Assembly: GCA_030374765.1 (NCBI GenBank)
Contig: JARGXX010000098.1
Coordinates: 992,001 to 1,056,000, forward strand
Length of the DNA stretch: 64,000 nucleotides
Origin: Agarophyton chilense
Lineage: Eukaryota; Rhodophyta; Florideophyceae; Gracilariales; Gracilariaceae
Direction: 5' to 3'
Part shown: piece by piece, positions 55,101-64,000 of the stretch
Numbering within the stretch: the first letter of the stretch is position 1
How the letters are laid out: each line of letters begins with the position of its first letter
Notes under the pieces: generated by a model
Seen by the model: only the letters and a program-made list of their open reading frames with translations
Told to the model about the DNA's origin: nothing
Database searches by the model: none
Position numbers and translations under genes: made by a program

Positions 55101-56740
55101 CAGGAGACCGTAATGTCTGGGCCGACATGCTGACTCGCTGGGCTGTCAGCCCCAGGTGTAAGGTCAGCGCTGCAAAGCTTCTGCGAGCTAAGTCGCTCAT
55201 GGCTGCTCCACTCAACCCTAGAGCGGATCCGAAGCTCTACTGGCCAAACCTCGAAGATATTAAGAAGTCACAGCTGTACTCGAAGAAGTCGCCTTCGAAG
55301 TCGTTCAGGAAAACTCAAGAAGGAATTAGAAACGCAGAGCAACTCCTGTGGATTCTTTCTGACGATGTGTCACTGCAGCTGAGAATAATTATCGCCGCGC
55401 ACACAGGGCACGGCGGGCACCGAAGTTCGAAAGTAACGCACACGACGGTAAACGCCCACTTTTACTCGGAACAAATGCAAGAGGGTATCAAATCGTTCGT
55501 CCATTCTTGTCTGCACTGCCTCTGCACTGAGTCAGGCAAGACCATGCCGCGTCCACTGGGGTCATTCTATTCATGCTTTCCAGCCGAAAGAACTATTTTA
55601 CTTCGACTTCTGCTATATGTCGAAATTCAAAGACGACTACCTGTATGTGCTGGTGGTCAAAGACGACTATAGTGGCTACGTGTGGCTCACACCCTTAACG
55701 GAAACCACTGCAGAGGTCTTTGCCGAAATTTAGATCTGGCGGTTTGTAGTTTTTGGTGTTGTAAGGGATTGGGTCTCGGACCGCGGGTCTCACTTCAAGA
55801 ACGAAGTAGTTGGATTGCTAAAGGAGAAAATTAAGTCATCTCATCACTTTACTTTAGCCTACTGTCCATGGTCCAATGGGACAGTCGAAGTAGTTTGTCG
55901 AGAAATACTTACAGCATCGCGTGCTCTCCTCTCATAATATCATCTGCCACACAGTTGCTGGCCTAGCATCATACCCGTTGTGCAGTCTGCCTTGAACAAC
56001 TCAGTATTAGACAGACTTGAAAACCGCTGTCCTCTAACAGTTTTCACGGGTCACAAGCAGGACTCATCAAATACAACGATTACGCGTACAGAATACACGA
56101 CTGTGAAAATTTTCCAGTTGGATAACATCCGCAAGGAGCAGTTCGAAAGAATCGAACGGGTACAGGACGCCCTAGGAATGATGAATAAAGATGTTGCTGA
56201 CCGCTCGTCGAAGAAACGTCAGCAGGAAGTGCAGTCTCACAACCGAAAAGCAAATGTGCGCCCCATAATTTTACCAAAAGAGATTTTGTCCTACGGCATC
56301 GCAAATGTTCTTGGAAGCCGTCTTTGAAGTAGATGGAACCTATTGCGTGATGGAATGCCGTTCGGAATACATTTTTCTCATCGAGTCTTTACTTAATACA
56401 AAAATGAAAGAGGTGCACGGACGAAGATTAAAATTCTTTCGCAACAAATAATTCGAAATCACTGAAAAACTCCTAGACTACCTTTGCTATCAGCAAGGCG
56501 AGTTGGTTGTCATCGACCACTTCATGGATATACGACGAAAACAAGGGACGATTGAGTTACTGGTTAAAAGGCGTGGGGTTTCCGCCCATGAAACCGATAG
56601 AGTGACACTGGCTTCTCTCCGCGACGACATCTCTACGCTCATCGATGAGTACATTTCCGAAGTCCCTCAGAACGAAACCCAGCGTCAGCGCTCCGTCGTT
56701 GCTTTCCTCCAATTGATTATCTATCGTTTCCACATTGGCA
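52121..56740 (+). pseudogene. Gag-Pol of the gypsy element with C-terminal chromodomain
   Basis: Gag starts at ATG 52121. A frameshift at about 52461, TGA at 52753-52755 and a frameshift near 53110 follow. Gag ends with a zinc knuckle variant, CLNEECGGIHRLEGC (C-x4-C-x3-H-x4-C). Protease has LGDSGSDFSAID (about 53125). RT has the DLRGSNA block, then after TAG near 54032 NIDLAHGYWLVPL, and W-I-D-E in place of the usual -DD. RNase H (about 54735-55000) has LFTDASETHWAAIL and LSDHANLVYL. Integrase has HTGHGGHRSSK and CLHCLC (H2C2 zinc site, about 55395-55515) and AYCPWSNGTVEV. A chromodomain-like end (56490-56710) reads VVIDHFMDIRRKQGTIELLV. There are at least eight lesions. Confidence 0.85.
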
Positions 56741-56752
56741 ATCATAGGGCAC

Positions 56753-57231
56753 TGTTTTGTCGGCCGCACCGTCTTCGCACATCTGCGCAACAAATGGTTT
56801 ACTGTTGTCATTACAGTACAGTAGTGCTGTTACGTATTTACAGGCACTGTGGGCGCATTTGAGATGGCTCACGAGCGGTGTGGTGTCCCTACGATTTTTG
56901 TTGAACAAACCTGAATTGTTCCGCAACGACTAGCCCACTGTAGCGTCCTAGACTACAGAGAATAGAATTTAGCGATACTGATATGTTATTCGCGCTTATA
57001 GTCTTTGTATGGACAATTCAGCAGACAACTGAGTTGGCCGTGGGAAGCCATAAAAGCCTATCTGGAGCTCCCGGGTGGGAACTCACTGGAAAAACATCAC
57101 GACAGTGAGTGTGCCCGATCAGTTTTCTACTGTGCCACTTGTCTCAACTGCAAGTGTCGCACATATCTCCCTTCTTCAAAATTTTACTGTACCACGTAGC
57201 CACTGTACATAACGCAATCTAACGACCAAAA
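56753..57231 (+). repeat. 3' LTR of the gypsy element
   Basis: Starts TGTTTTGTCGGCCGCACC, aligned along 479 bp with the 5' LTR. Its terminal bases have drifted (GACCAAAA instead of GACCAACA). Confidence 0.85.
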
Positions 57232-57610
57232 AACCGCTTTTTTCACTCCGTGATCTGCAGCAGCAAGATTTTTCGCCTTTGCAAAAAACTCGTTGAGAGA
57301 CGTGTATCGATGTTTAGTTTTTTTGTACCCGGCTTTAGTAATCATGTTAAACAGTATATTGAATGTGTCGATGACGTATTGTTGTGTTTTAGCTGAATGT
57401 TTTACCTTATTCTTTGGAGCTCTGGTCAGGAATACTCGAAATTGCAGCCTTGGTAGATGCAGCAGCGTTTTGTATTGGAATACTGTGAGTGTTTCTTGTA
57501 TTGACGACACTGGGGGTGGGATCCGTGATTTCATTTGGTTGGTCACCGACAGACATGTTGGAAGTTGTGGAACTGTTTGCCGGCCACGGTGGTGGGAGGA
57601 ACAGATGTAG
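57232..57610 (-). pseudogene. 5' part of the unknown minus-strand gene split by the gypsy element
   Basis: The minus strand offers a likely start near 57554 (MSVGDQPNEITDPTPS), then after a frameshift a helical region with KTQQYVIDTFNILFNMI, RYTSLNEFFAKAKNLA and ADHGVKKAVF, abutting the 3' LTR. Together with 51247-51565 it would make one gene of about 230 codons. I do not recognise the family. Confidence 0.4.
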
Positions 57611-58151
57611 ATCTACATGAAGTGGTTTTGATCTGTTTGAACTGCGCGTTTGACGGGAGAGGAAGCGATGGGTTATGTTTTCAGAAGCGGTGGTGTTTCG
57701 GTTGTAGAATGGCGCGAAAGCTTTCGGGTGTCATGTTTACTGCGCGCTTCTACACAGCACGCCCTCCGTCCGCGCCCCTGTCCCGTAGACAAAAAATGTC
57801 CTCCAGACATAAGAGCAGTTTTTCGTGTCCCCTAAGAAGCTGTCCCTAATCCGGTGTAGAAAGCCAAAATACCCAATTGAGGAGGACCATTTTGATATTT
57901 TGGATTTCCGTTTTGACCCATTTTTGTGAAAACCATGTGTACACGGGTTTACATGTTGTGGCCAGGTTTTTCATTGGAAATGCTCTATACGTCGGCGACG
58001 TTGAGTGTCTTAACGTCTTGCCGTCCAGCCCGCCTCTCTCTCGCTCCTCTGTCTTTCTCCCTCCACCGCCACCGCAACGAGTCGCAAGCGCGCCGAGACT
58101 TAACGACGCACTTGCTCTACAGAAACCTTAGCGCCCAAACCGAAGCTCAAA
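57611..58151. promoter_or_regulatory. 5' flank of the Mediator 27-like gene
   Basis: About 540 bp from the transposon block to the start codon. GC content rises and CT-rich stretches appear close to the gene (58030-58070). No TATA box is evident. Confidence 0.4.
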
Positions 58152-59201
58152 ATGGCCAGCAGCGGCAGCGGTGGCGGCAACAGCAACTACGCTAGAGTCG
58201 TTGCCAACATCGAGAAAGTGCGCCATGAATTCAACGTCTTCAAGGCGGAGCTCGCTCACATCCTGTCCGCTACGCCCAGCCTAGAGTCGCGAAATGCTGC
58301 ACGCGAGCTGCTCAGCCACATCAAGGCCAACGAAGCATTGCTCGAGAAGGCCGACGCCAAGGTGCAGCGTCTGCGCTTGGCAGGCCGCCTGCTGTCACGC
58401 TCCACTGTCCCCGTCCCCGCCTCCAAGAGAGCCAAGCGCGCGCTTTCCGTGCTCAACGCTGCCGACCCGCACCTGGCTAGCGCGACACGCTCGGTCCGTC
58501 GCAAGACGTCGCGCCCGCGCTATCTCACCCTGGCAGGCAAGAAACCCGCCACGCCCATTCGGGAAGACGAGTTGCAGCCGCTGATGGCGCGTGCTTCGGA
58601 GATTTCCTCCACCAAGCTGCTGTTGTTGAAGGATTATGGAGTCAGATTTGATTGGTGCCATATATTCAGCGCGTTCATTTGGTTCAAAGAAGTCCCGCCG
58701 CCAGACGATGCCAAGCCCAAAGCTGGCGGCAAACCCGCCGTGTACCTGGTCCCGGAGCATGTGGCTTGCTTTAGCACGGACGAAGCCGGCGCCGGACGAT
58801 GGTCACGGAGCGTCCACGCTGTGTTCAACATCATGACCGAGCGGGCACAGGCAGCCATTCGCTACTTTATGGCGCGCGAAGACACGGGAGAAGAGGCGTT
58901 CATCGAGCTCGTTTTATGGCTGGTGAAGCACAACAACATATTCAGCGCCAAGTGCGACGACAGGCGACTTGCGTTTGATGCTTCGAGGGGTATATTCCTG
59001 CCTCCTTGCGTGCATCCGTTTGATGGATCGGGTCCGGCCAGGTTCACCAGGGGCACCATTCCGGTGCGGAGCGCGTCTGCCCAGCAGAGTTCCAGACCCG
59101 CACACAGCTCGCATGCAAGAAGTCAGATTTCGGCAGCCGCGCACGCCTCGCAAATGGCGAGGCACGAAGCGAGGATAGCAGCGCAACGACAGCGCGCATG
59201 A
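58152..59201 (+). CDS. Mediator subunit 27-like protein
   Basis: A 349-residue single-exon protein. The N-terminal part (about 14-90) is helical and coiled-coil-like, including LLSHIKANEALLEKADAKVQ. The C-terminal part (about 222-295) follows the Med27 signature: VFNIMTERAQAAIRYFM, ELVLWLVKHNNIFSAKC and IFLPPCVHPFD, matching plant Med27 order F..ite.a..al.yfl, ll.Wi..y..lF...C and lLPP.hrp. Med27 is a tail/core subunit of Mediator, which couples transcription factors to RNA polymerase II. The usual C-x2-C-G after LF is reduced to C-DDRRL, so the zinc site seems lost. A short Ala/Ser/His tail follows. The assignment rests on motif order without an alignment. Confidence 0.65.
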   Translation: MASSGSGGGNSNYARVVANIEKVRHEFNVFKAELAHILSATPSLESRNAARELLSHIKANEALLEKADAKVQRLRLAGRLLSRSTVPVPASKRAKRALSVLNAADPHLASATRSVRRKTSRPRYLTLAGKKPATPIREDELQPLMARASEISSTKLLLLKDYGVRFDWCHIFSAFIWFKEVPPPDDAKPKAGGKPAVYLVPEHVACFSTDEAGAGRWSRSVHAVFNIMTERAQAAIRYFMAREDTGEEAFIELVLWLVKHNNIFSAKCDDRRLAFDASRGIFLPPCVHPFDGSGPARFTRGTIPVRSASAQQSSRPAHSSHARSQISAAAHASQMARHEARIAAQRQRA

Positions 59202-60360
59202 GGTGATAGCACTGTGCCGAGAAAACCACAGCTGCAGTGAACACCGCTCGTTGTCGTCGCCGTCTGGGTTCAGCAAGCAGTATGTTGCCTATCTGCGTCG
59301 TTAACGCAGCATTGCAAGTGTCCCTTACCACACACGAGCGAAAGAGCCCGGCTCATCCCGCACCACGTGCTTCTCTTCCCCAATCGAGCTTTTGTGCATG
59401 TTTTGAAAGGAGTTGGCAGTTCCTAATGACACGTACAAACTGTACGGGCCCAGTCGTACTCATTGGTTGATTGTGAACAGTTGATGGATGGCATCTTCCT
59501 TCTTATTAACTCATCCCGAAGCTGAAATAGAAACATGGTTGTTGCACGCGTTTGCCCTCCTTCTTGACGAAGTGATGCATATCTTGAAGTTCTGGGGTAG
59601 CACCTCAGGGGTAAACAGGTTTGAATTTGAGCTGAGTTGTGATGAGTGACGGGCGCCTCATCCATAACCACAGCATGGTCGCTCAACAGCTCACACTCGG
59701 GGGCGCTTCACACCCCATTGCGATCACTTCGGTTTTTGGGATTCTGACAAATGGAGCGCCATTCTAGCCACGCGCATCCTAATGCTTTGACATGAAGTGG
59801 CTGCAACGCAGGGCGGGTTGATGAAGGTGTTGAGGATAGTCCCATACTTTTCGACGCCGCGCAGAGTCATCTCTTTGCAGACTATGACTACCTTTTGGTG
59901 TTTGCGTCTGATTCACATCAATGATAGGCACAAACTGAGAGACACCTCTGACTTTGATCCCTGGCACATACTTGACGAGTTTTTGCACCGGCTCCAATTG
60001 TCTCAGCTTTGGCGTATTGGCTTTATTTCTGTAAACGGGCGAATTGAAACAAGAGATGGGATTCAGGATTTTGCTTTGCAGGCTCGCCAAAAATCGTCAG
60101 AGCCTAATACATTCCTTTACACGCAGATGCAATCCAAGACAGAAACCAAGGCAGTTTAAAACGTGCGCGGATGCGAGTTTGCGAAGATCGGGGGCGGATG
60201 AGAGCGTTGCTCAAGAGTGGGGCGCGACAGCTGCCTGCTTCTACCTACAGGCCATGTACAGAGGAAATGGTACCAAATAATGGGCACGGTAAGCACAGCA
60301 CGTAACATTTACAAAACAAGAGAAAGAGAGAGAGAGAGAGAGAGCATGGGGCAAGGCGCA
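59202..60360. other. Intergenic, no gene recognised; (GA)n run
   Basis: Convergent region between the Med27-like gene (+) and the aldo/keto reductase (-). Open frames up to 120 codons exist on both strands near 59,780-60,160 without recognisable domains. A (GA)n run lies at about 60320-60345. Confidence 0.4.
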
Positions 60361-61497
60361 TCAGGCCATGACAGAAGCATCCAGATTATCGTTGTGAATT
60401 TCATCGATACGACGCAAAACATCCTCAGAAAGGTGGACATCAAAGGCGTCAATGTTTTCCTTGAGTTGGTGCATGTTAGTAGCGCCGATAATAGAAGATG
60501 GAATGTACCAACGACTGTTGCAAAAAGCCTGCGCCAAAGTAGCAAGCGACATGCCGACATCGCTGGCCAGTGCGGCGTATTTGGCGGTAGCGCGCGCGGA
60601 AGCGCCGTTGATATACCTTTCCATGAAGCCGGAGAATTTGACCATTCTGCAGTGGTCCAGCGACGAGTCGACGGGGCGGCCGTCGGATGCTACCTTGCCA
60701 AGATACTTGCCCGAGAGCGCGCCGCCGGCCAGAATGGACCACGGCAGCAAGCCGATGTTGAAGTTGGACGGGGCGCAGGCCTCAGCCAACTCGGCCTCGA
60801 AGCGACGATCCAAGAGACAGAAGGAATTCTGAATGGTTGCGGGACGCGGCATGGCGAGCTCATCTGCGATTTGCACAAACTGACACACGCCGAAGGTGGT
60901 TTCATTGGACAAGCCCCAGGCACGAATCTTGCCGGCGTCCAAAAGTTGCTTCAATGCGGTGAGGGTCTCGCGAATGTGGACGGCGTTTCTCTCGTTGTGC
61001 GGTTGGTACGCACGCTGACTCCACAACGGGACGTAGCGATCCGGCCAATGTAGCTGATACAGATCGATGTAATCGGTTTGCAGGCGACGCAAACTAGCGT
61101 CACAAGCGGCAAGGATGGAGGGAGCATCGAGACGGGTGGACGGGAAGGGCGGTTCGGAAGGCGGGACACAACGGTTTGCGGCAACGCGGGTGGATGAACG
61201 ATAACCAGCAACCTTTGTGGCGAGAACAATGTCGGCTCGGCGATGCGGATGATTGGCAAAATAACGACCGATGATAGTCTCGGTGTCACCGGGGTTCCAT
61301 TTGGGATACGAGGATGGTATGGGGTAAGTCTCGGCGGTGTCGATGAAGTTTATGCCGCGGCTGAGTGCGTAGTTTATCTGCTCGTGGGCTTCGACCTCGT
61401 TGTTCTGTATGCCCCACGTCATGGAGCCGAGGCAGACGGGCGACACGCGCAGCGCGGAGGCGCCCAGCGGCACCAGCTCCCTCATGGCGACGGGCAT
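60361..61497 (-). CDS. Aldo/keto reductase (Tas-like)
   Basis: An NADPH-dependent oxidoreductase of the AKR superfamily with a (beta/alpha)8 barrel. Landmarks are LGSMTWG near the N-terminus, INFIDTAETYP carrying the catalytic Asp and Tyr, VLATKVAG carrying the Lys, and YIDLYQLHWPDRY carrying the His. Later come AWGLSNETTFGV, LLPWSILAGGALSGKY and IPSSIIGATNMHQLKENI for the NADP-phosphate region. The open frame extends upstream to 61602, but that extension has no ATG and encodes a repeated V-H-V-H-D-R from a DNA repeat. The real start is therefore probably ATG 61497 or 61485, giving about 375 residues. The WGIQNNEVEAHEQINYAL segment resembles E. coli Tas and plant relatives. The substrate cannot be predicted. 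Confidence 0.9.
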   Translation of the reverse strand: MPVAMRELVPLGASALRVSPVCLGSMTWGIQNNEVEAHEQINYALSRGINFIDTAETYPIPSSYPKWNPGDTETIIGRYFANHPHRRADIVLATKVAGYRSSTRVAANRCVPPSEPPFPSTRLDAPSILAACDASLRRLQTDYIDLYQLHWPDRYVPLWSQRAYQPHNERNAVHIRETLTALKQLLDAGKIRAWGLSNETTFGVCQFVQIADELAMPRPATIQNSFCLLDRRFEAELAEACAPSNFNIGLLPWSILAGGALSGKYLGKVASDGRPVDSSLDHCRMVKFSGFMERYINGASARATAKYAALASDVGMSLATLAQAFCNSRWYIPSSIIGATNMHQLKENIDAFDVHLSEDVLRRIDEIHNDNLDASVMA

Positions 61498-61524
61498 GGG
61501 GAGGGCGGGGGTGTGTACTTTGGC

Positions 61525-61575
61525 GTGGACGTGGACGCGATCGTGGACGTGGACGCGATCGTGGACGTGGACCGG
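61525..61575. repeat. 18-bp tandem repeat (gtggacgtggacgcgatc)
   Basis: Nearly three copies, just upstream of the aldo/keto reductase start codon. Read on the minus strand they encode V-H-V-H-D-R repeats that extend the open frame artificially. Confidence 0.85.
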
Positions 61576-61580
61576 GGCAC

Positions 61581-61640
61581 CTCTAGACTCTACGAGAGTC
61601 AAGAGATCTAGAGTCTAGAGATGTAGAGTCTAGAGATAGC
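61581..61640. repeat. CTCTAGACTCTA inverted repeat with extra copy
   Basis: CTCTAGACTCTA at 61581-61592 is the exact reverse complement of TAGAGTCTAGAG at 61609-61620, with a 16-base loop. A further tagagtctagaga copy follows at about 61624. It could form a hairpin or present paired binding sites in the divergent promoter. Confidence 0.8.
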
Positions 61641-61940
61641 CTCGAGATGCGGCGCACTAGAGAGATGCGCCACGAAGAGATGCCGACGAGCGTGTGCGCT
61701 GGAGTGTCCCACCCCACGTAACACACGTTGCAAAAGAGCGACACGCGCGCGTCTTAATTACGCAATTGGGCGCGACGGCGCGCAATTGGGCGCCACGCGC
61801 GCGCGTGCGCAGCAGCGCGCACGTGCCACCGCTGCGCGGAGACGCCCCCCCCACAAGCGACGCGCCCATAAAAGCAACGCGTGGCGCGCGTGCGTTGCGC
61901 TCGACTCGGAGAGACGCGCGGTCCGGTCGTGTCGCGCACG

Positions 61941-61982
61941 ATGGGCGCGCCGCCGTCGCCGTCGCCACCGTCGCCACCGTCG

Positions 61983-62015
<33 letters not shown>

Positions 62016-63287
62016 GCGGCCCCGTCCCCGCTGCCGCCGCCGCCGCCGCCGCCGCCGGAGATGCGCATCGACGTCGCGCCCGACGGCCATGTGCAGCTGG
62101 CCGTGTCGCTGTCGTCCGCCGTCGACCCCGCGCTGGTGGCCAGCGTTGTCGCTGCCGTGCGCCACGGCATCGTGCACGCCTTGCCACCGCCGCCACCGCC
62201 GCCACCACAGCCGTCTTCCGCGAAGCCGGCGCCGTCGCGCGTCGTCGCTCCCGTCTCCGTACGCGACCGCGTGCGTCAGATCGATGCCCACCCCGCCGCC
62301 CACTTTGCGCGCGAGTTCGCGTCCTCACCCGCGCTCACTGCTGACGCAGCCTCCTCTAAGCCGCCGCCGCCGCCGCCGCCGCCGCCGCACTCCAAGCAAC
62401 ACCACCAATACTACCGCCGCCCCCACGCGCATCACCAGCAGCCCGCCCTCAGCGAACGCACCATCTCCATGCCTGCGCGAGCGCGCACTGACGCCCAATT
62501 CATGGTCGCCACGGCTGCTGTCGATGCCCGTCGCTCGTCGCCCACCTCTTCTCTGTCAAGCTCGTCGCCGCCCAGCACGCGTTCACTCTCCGACCTCACC
62601 GACGATGACGCGCGCGTCGCCGTGGCCTCGCGTCTCGCGCTGCCCGATGACGCTATGGCCGCCATCGTGCCCTCCTCGCCATACGTGCGCTCACACACCT
62701 TTGTGCGTGACGACGACGCAGATCATTCCGTCGAATACGTCGCCTCAGATCGATTTGCGCAGTGGGATGTCCCGAGAGATGTGCCGCCACGCTCCTCCCC
62801 CTGGCGTTTGCTTCCGTCTTGGGCCGCCCTGCGCGGAAAGCGACCACCGTTAGAACGTGCCGTTCATGACGCCACCTTGGCATCTGCCGCCCCCTCGCGA
62901 AAACGTGCGCGTCAACGCGCTCGCACTTTGTTCCTACGACCGTACGACACGCGTACGCACTGGATGGAGTTTTCATGCGCGCTCAGCGTGGAACGTGTGT
63001 TGGCGGAGGTGGCCTCTGTTGTAAAGACGCTACATTACGATGTTTGGCGTCGCGCAGGTGAGAATAAGTTGCGTTGTGTGCGTCGTATCTCGGATGCTCA
63101 TCATATGCACGTCGTTGTTGTCGTTGGTTGTGTCGCGCTGCCACGCGCGTCGCTCAGCGTCGTGCGTCTGCGTCGTGCAAAGGGAGACCGCAATCGCACC
63201 GAACACTGGCGCTTTCAGGTGCTGTTTCGCGAGCTTGTCGACCGTCTACGCGCCAGCGGCGTCGACGTGCGCAGCGAACAGTCGTGA
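61941..63287 (+). CDS. KA1-like domain protein without a kinase domain
   Basis: The true ATG is at 61941 (the open frame extends to 61881 but begins there with GTG), giving 448 residues. The N-terminus is low complexity: Pro/Ser runs, three separate polyproline tracts and a His-rich segment (HSKQHHQYYRRPHAHHQQ). Residues about 215-270 are acidic and Ser-rich. The last ~110 residues match the kinase-associated KA1 fold: THWMEFSCALSVERVLAEVA, TLHYDVWRRAGENKLRCVRR, a beta segment VVVVVGCVALP, VVRLRRAKGD and WRFQVLFRELVDRL. KA1 domains bind anionic phospholipids and autoinhibit MARK/AMPK-type kinases, where they end a kinase polypeptide. Here no kinase motifs are present. Role is unknown; membrane association is inferred. 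Confidence 0.6.
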
Positions 63288-64000
63288 CGCCGTTGTTTCC
63301 AATTTGTTCCAAACTGCTTTGTATCCTAAGTTAATATTGAACCCATGCGTCTCGTGTGTTGCTTGCTTACTTGGTGCCTACTGCTTCGCTGTCCATCGCT
63401 CACCCTCACATAGTGTTTTCATCCCCCTCTCCGTCCGTTCCAATGCGTGCGTGCATTGCGCATCACGCTTGCCTGCTTGCCACTTCCACCCCTAACCTCA
63501 CCTGTCTCGAGATCGTTTCTCACCGCTCATACCAACAAGCGCCAACACTTCTCGTCTGTGTTACTGTCCCCGCGCCCCATTTAGTGTTTTCTTTCTCCCT
63601 TTTGTGCTTGTACCAACGCCACAAAACGTCGCGTCCTCCACGCCTCGCGTCGCACGCGCTGCGCAGCATCACCGACACATGCCGAAATGCTCGCAGTGGG
63701 GGCAGTGAGTCATGTATGTTTGCCGGGAGCGTCAAACAGAACGTAATCTCTAGTCATACCACTCCTTGACAGCCGTCCGTCACGTTGCGCTTGCGTGTGG
63801 TTGCACTCTTTTCCACGCTCAATCAGTACGCTGGCGCAAGCTTCGTGTGCTTGTCGTCAATATCCAGGTCGCCTCCTCTGCGTATCATATAAAAAGCCAC
63901 ACTTGGCATTATTTAACCTTCAAAGACGGCTCGGCTCGCACACTGGTGGCGCCCATTAATTGCTGATATCACTATCAGCTACAGTGTGCGAGCGGCGGGC
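63288..64000. other. 3' flank of KA1 gene, right edge of window
   Basis: No gene recognised. A TATAAAA-like sequence near 63888 may belong to a gene starting beyond the right edge. The final 60 bases contain a short imperfect inverted repeat (tgatatcactatca). Confidence 0.4.

Larger units (their letters stand above)
51566..57231 (+). mobile_element. Ty3/gypsy chromovirus-type LTR retrotransposon, decayed
   Basis: A 5.67-kb element with LTRs at 51566-52044 and 56753-57231 (both 479 bp, TGTTG...CAACA ends in the 5' copy). Order is Gag, protease, RT, RNase H, integrase and chromodomain, so RT precedes integrase as in gypsy elements. LTRs differ at many positions (roughly 8-10 percent by eye), so insertion is older than that of the two copia elements. 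No clear target duplication: the left flank has CTTCT and the right flank has a CTTTT a few bases in. It interrupts a minus-strand gene. Confidence 0.9.
61498..61940. promoter_or_regulatory. Divergent promoter region (aldo/keto reductase / KA1 protein)
   Basis: About 440 bp between divergent start codons. It contains an 18-bp tandem repeat (61525-61575), an inverted-repeat cluster (61581-61640) and a CATAAAAG TATA-like element at about 61867, some 75 bp upstream of the KA1 protein ATG. The TATA-like call is suggestive only. Confidence 0.45.

Noticed and set aside
59779-60159. Overlapping 104- and 120-codon frames on both strands between Med27-like and reductase genes
   Set aside because: I tried to match both to retrotransposon and host families and found no ordered motifs.
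61498-61602. N-terminal V-H-V-H-D-R extension of the aldo/keto reductase
   Set aside because: There is no ATG at the far end (TTG) and the repeat is encoded by a tandem DNA array; the conserved domain begins just after ATG 61497/61485.
1-64000. CRISPR arrays, bacterial operons or prophage
   Set aside because: No regularly spaced direct repeats with unique spacers and no prokaryotic gene organisation; the window is eukaryotic nuclear DNA.

Overview
The window looks like nuclear DNA of a photosynthetic eukaryote with compact, intron-poor genes. Every host gene I can read is one uninterrupted frame. Eukaryotic families are present: EB1, a PH-AGC kinase, Mediator 27-like, an SLC35F6-like carrier and mitochondrial aspartate aminotransferase. 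One protein carries a two-step chloroplast/thylakoid-lumen leader, and another carries a starch-binding CBM20 domain. A unicellular red alga (Porphyridium-like) would fit the intron poverty, plastid and starch binding, but this is inference; no search was run.

Layout. (1) 1-9.5 kb: AT-rich, decayed mobile DNA. It holds a minus-strand Ty3/gypsy element running off the left edge, and a decayed copy of a protein family that has an intact member at 30.2 kb. (2) 10.0-25.6 kb: gene island with a CBM20 protein (+), an ANL adenylation-like protein with a long coiled-coil insertion (-), aspartate aminotransferase (+), EB1 (-), PH-AGC kinase (-), lumenal pentapeptide-repeat protein (+) and SLC35F6-like carrier (-). 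(3) 26-58 kb: nested transposon block. It contains two related, nearly complete copia elements with LTRs and target-site duplications (35,335-40,375 and 43,846-48,937), a chromodomain-bearing gypsy element with LTRs (51,566-57,231), two PIF/Harbinger-type transposase remnants, a pogo/Tigger remnant, a third copia integrase scrap, a Penelope-like reverse transcriptase fragment, a dispersed ~450-bp repeat and an intact 335-residue ORF of unknown family. (4) 58-63.3 kb: second gene island with a Mediator 27-like protein (+), an aldo/keto reductase (-) and a KA1-domain protein lacking a kinase (+).

The most unusual items are these. The ANL protein has lost its ATP-binding loop and final catalytic lysine, and a ~260-residue coiled coil occupies the hinge. 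Both copia elements carry a Tudor-like module between integrase and reverse transcriptase, while the neighbouring gypsy element carries a chromodomain. In both copia elements the Gag start codon lies inside a tRNA-anticodon-arm primer binding site. The 335-residue protein belongs to a dispersed family I do not recognise.

Limits: calls rest on reading translated frames and on family motifs. No alignment, HMM or structure prediction was run, and boundaries of decayed elements are approximate.
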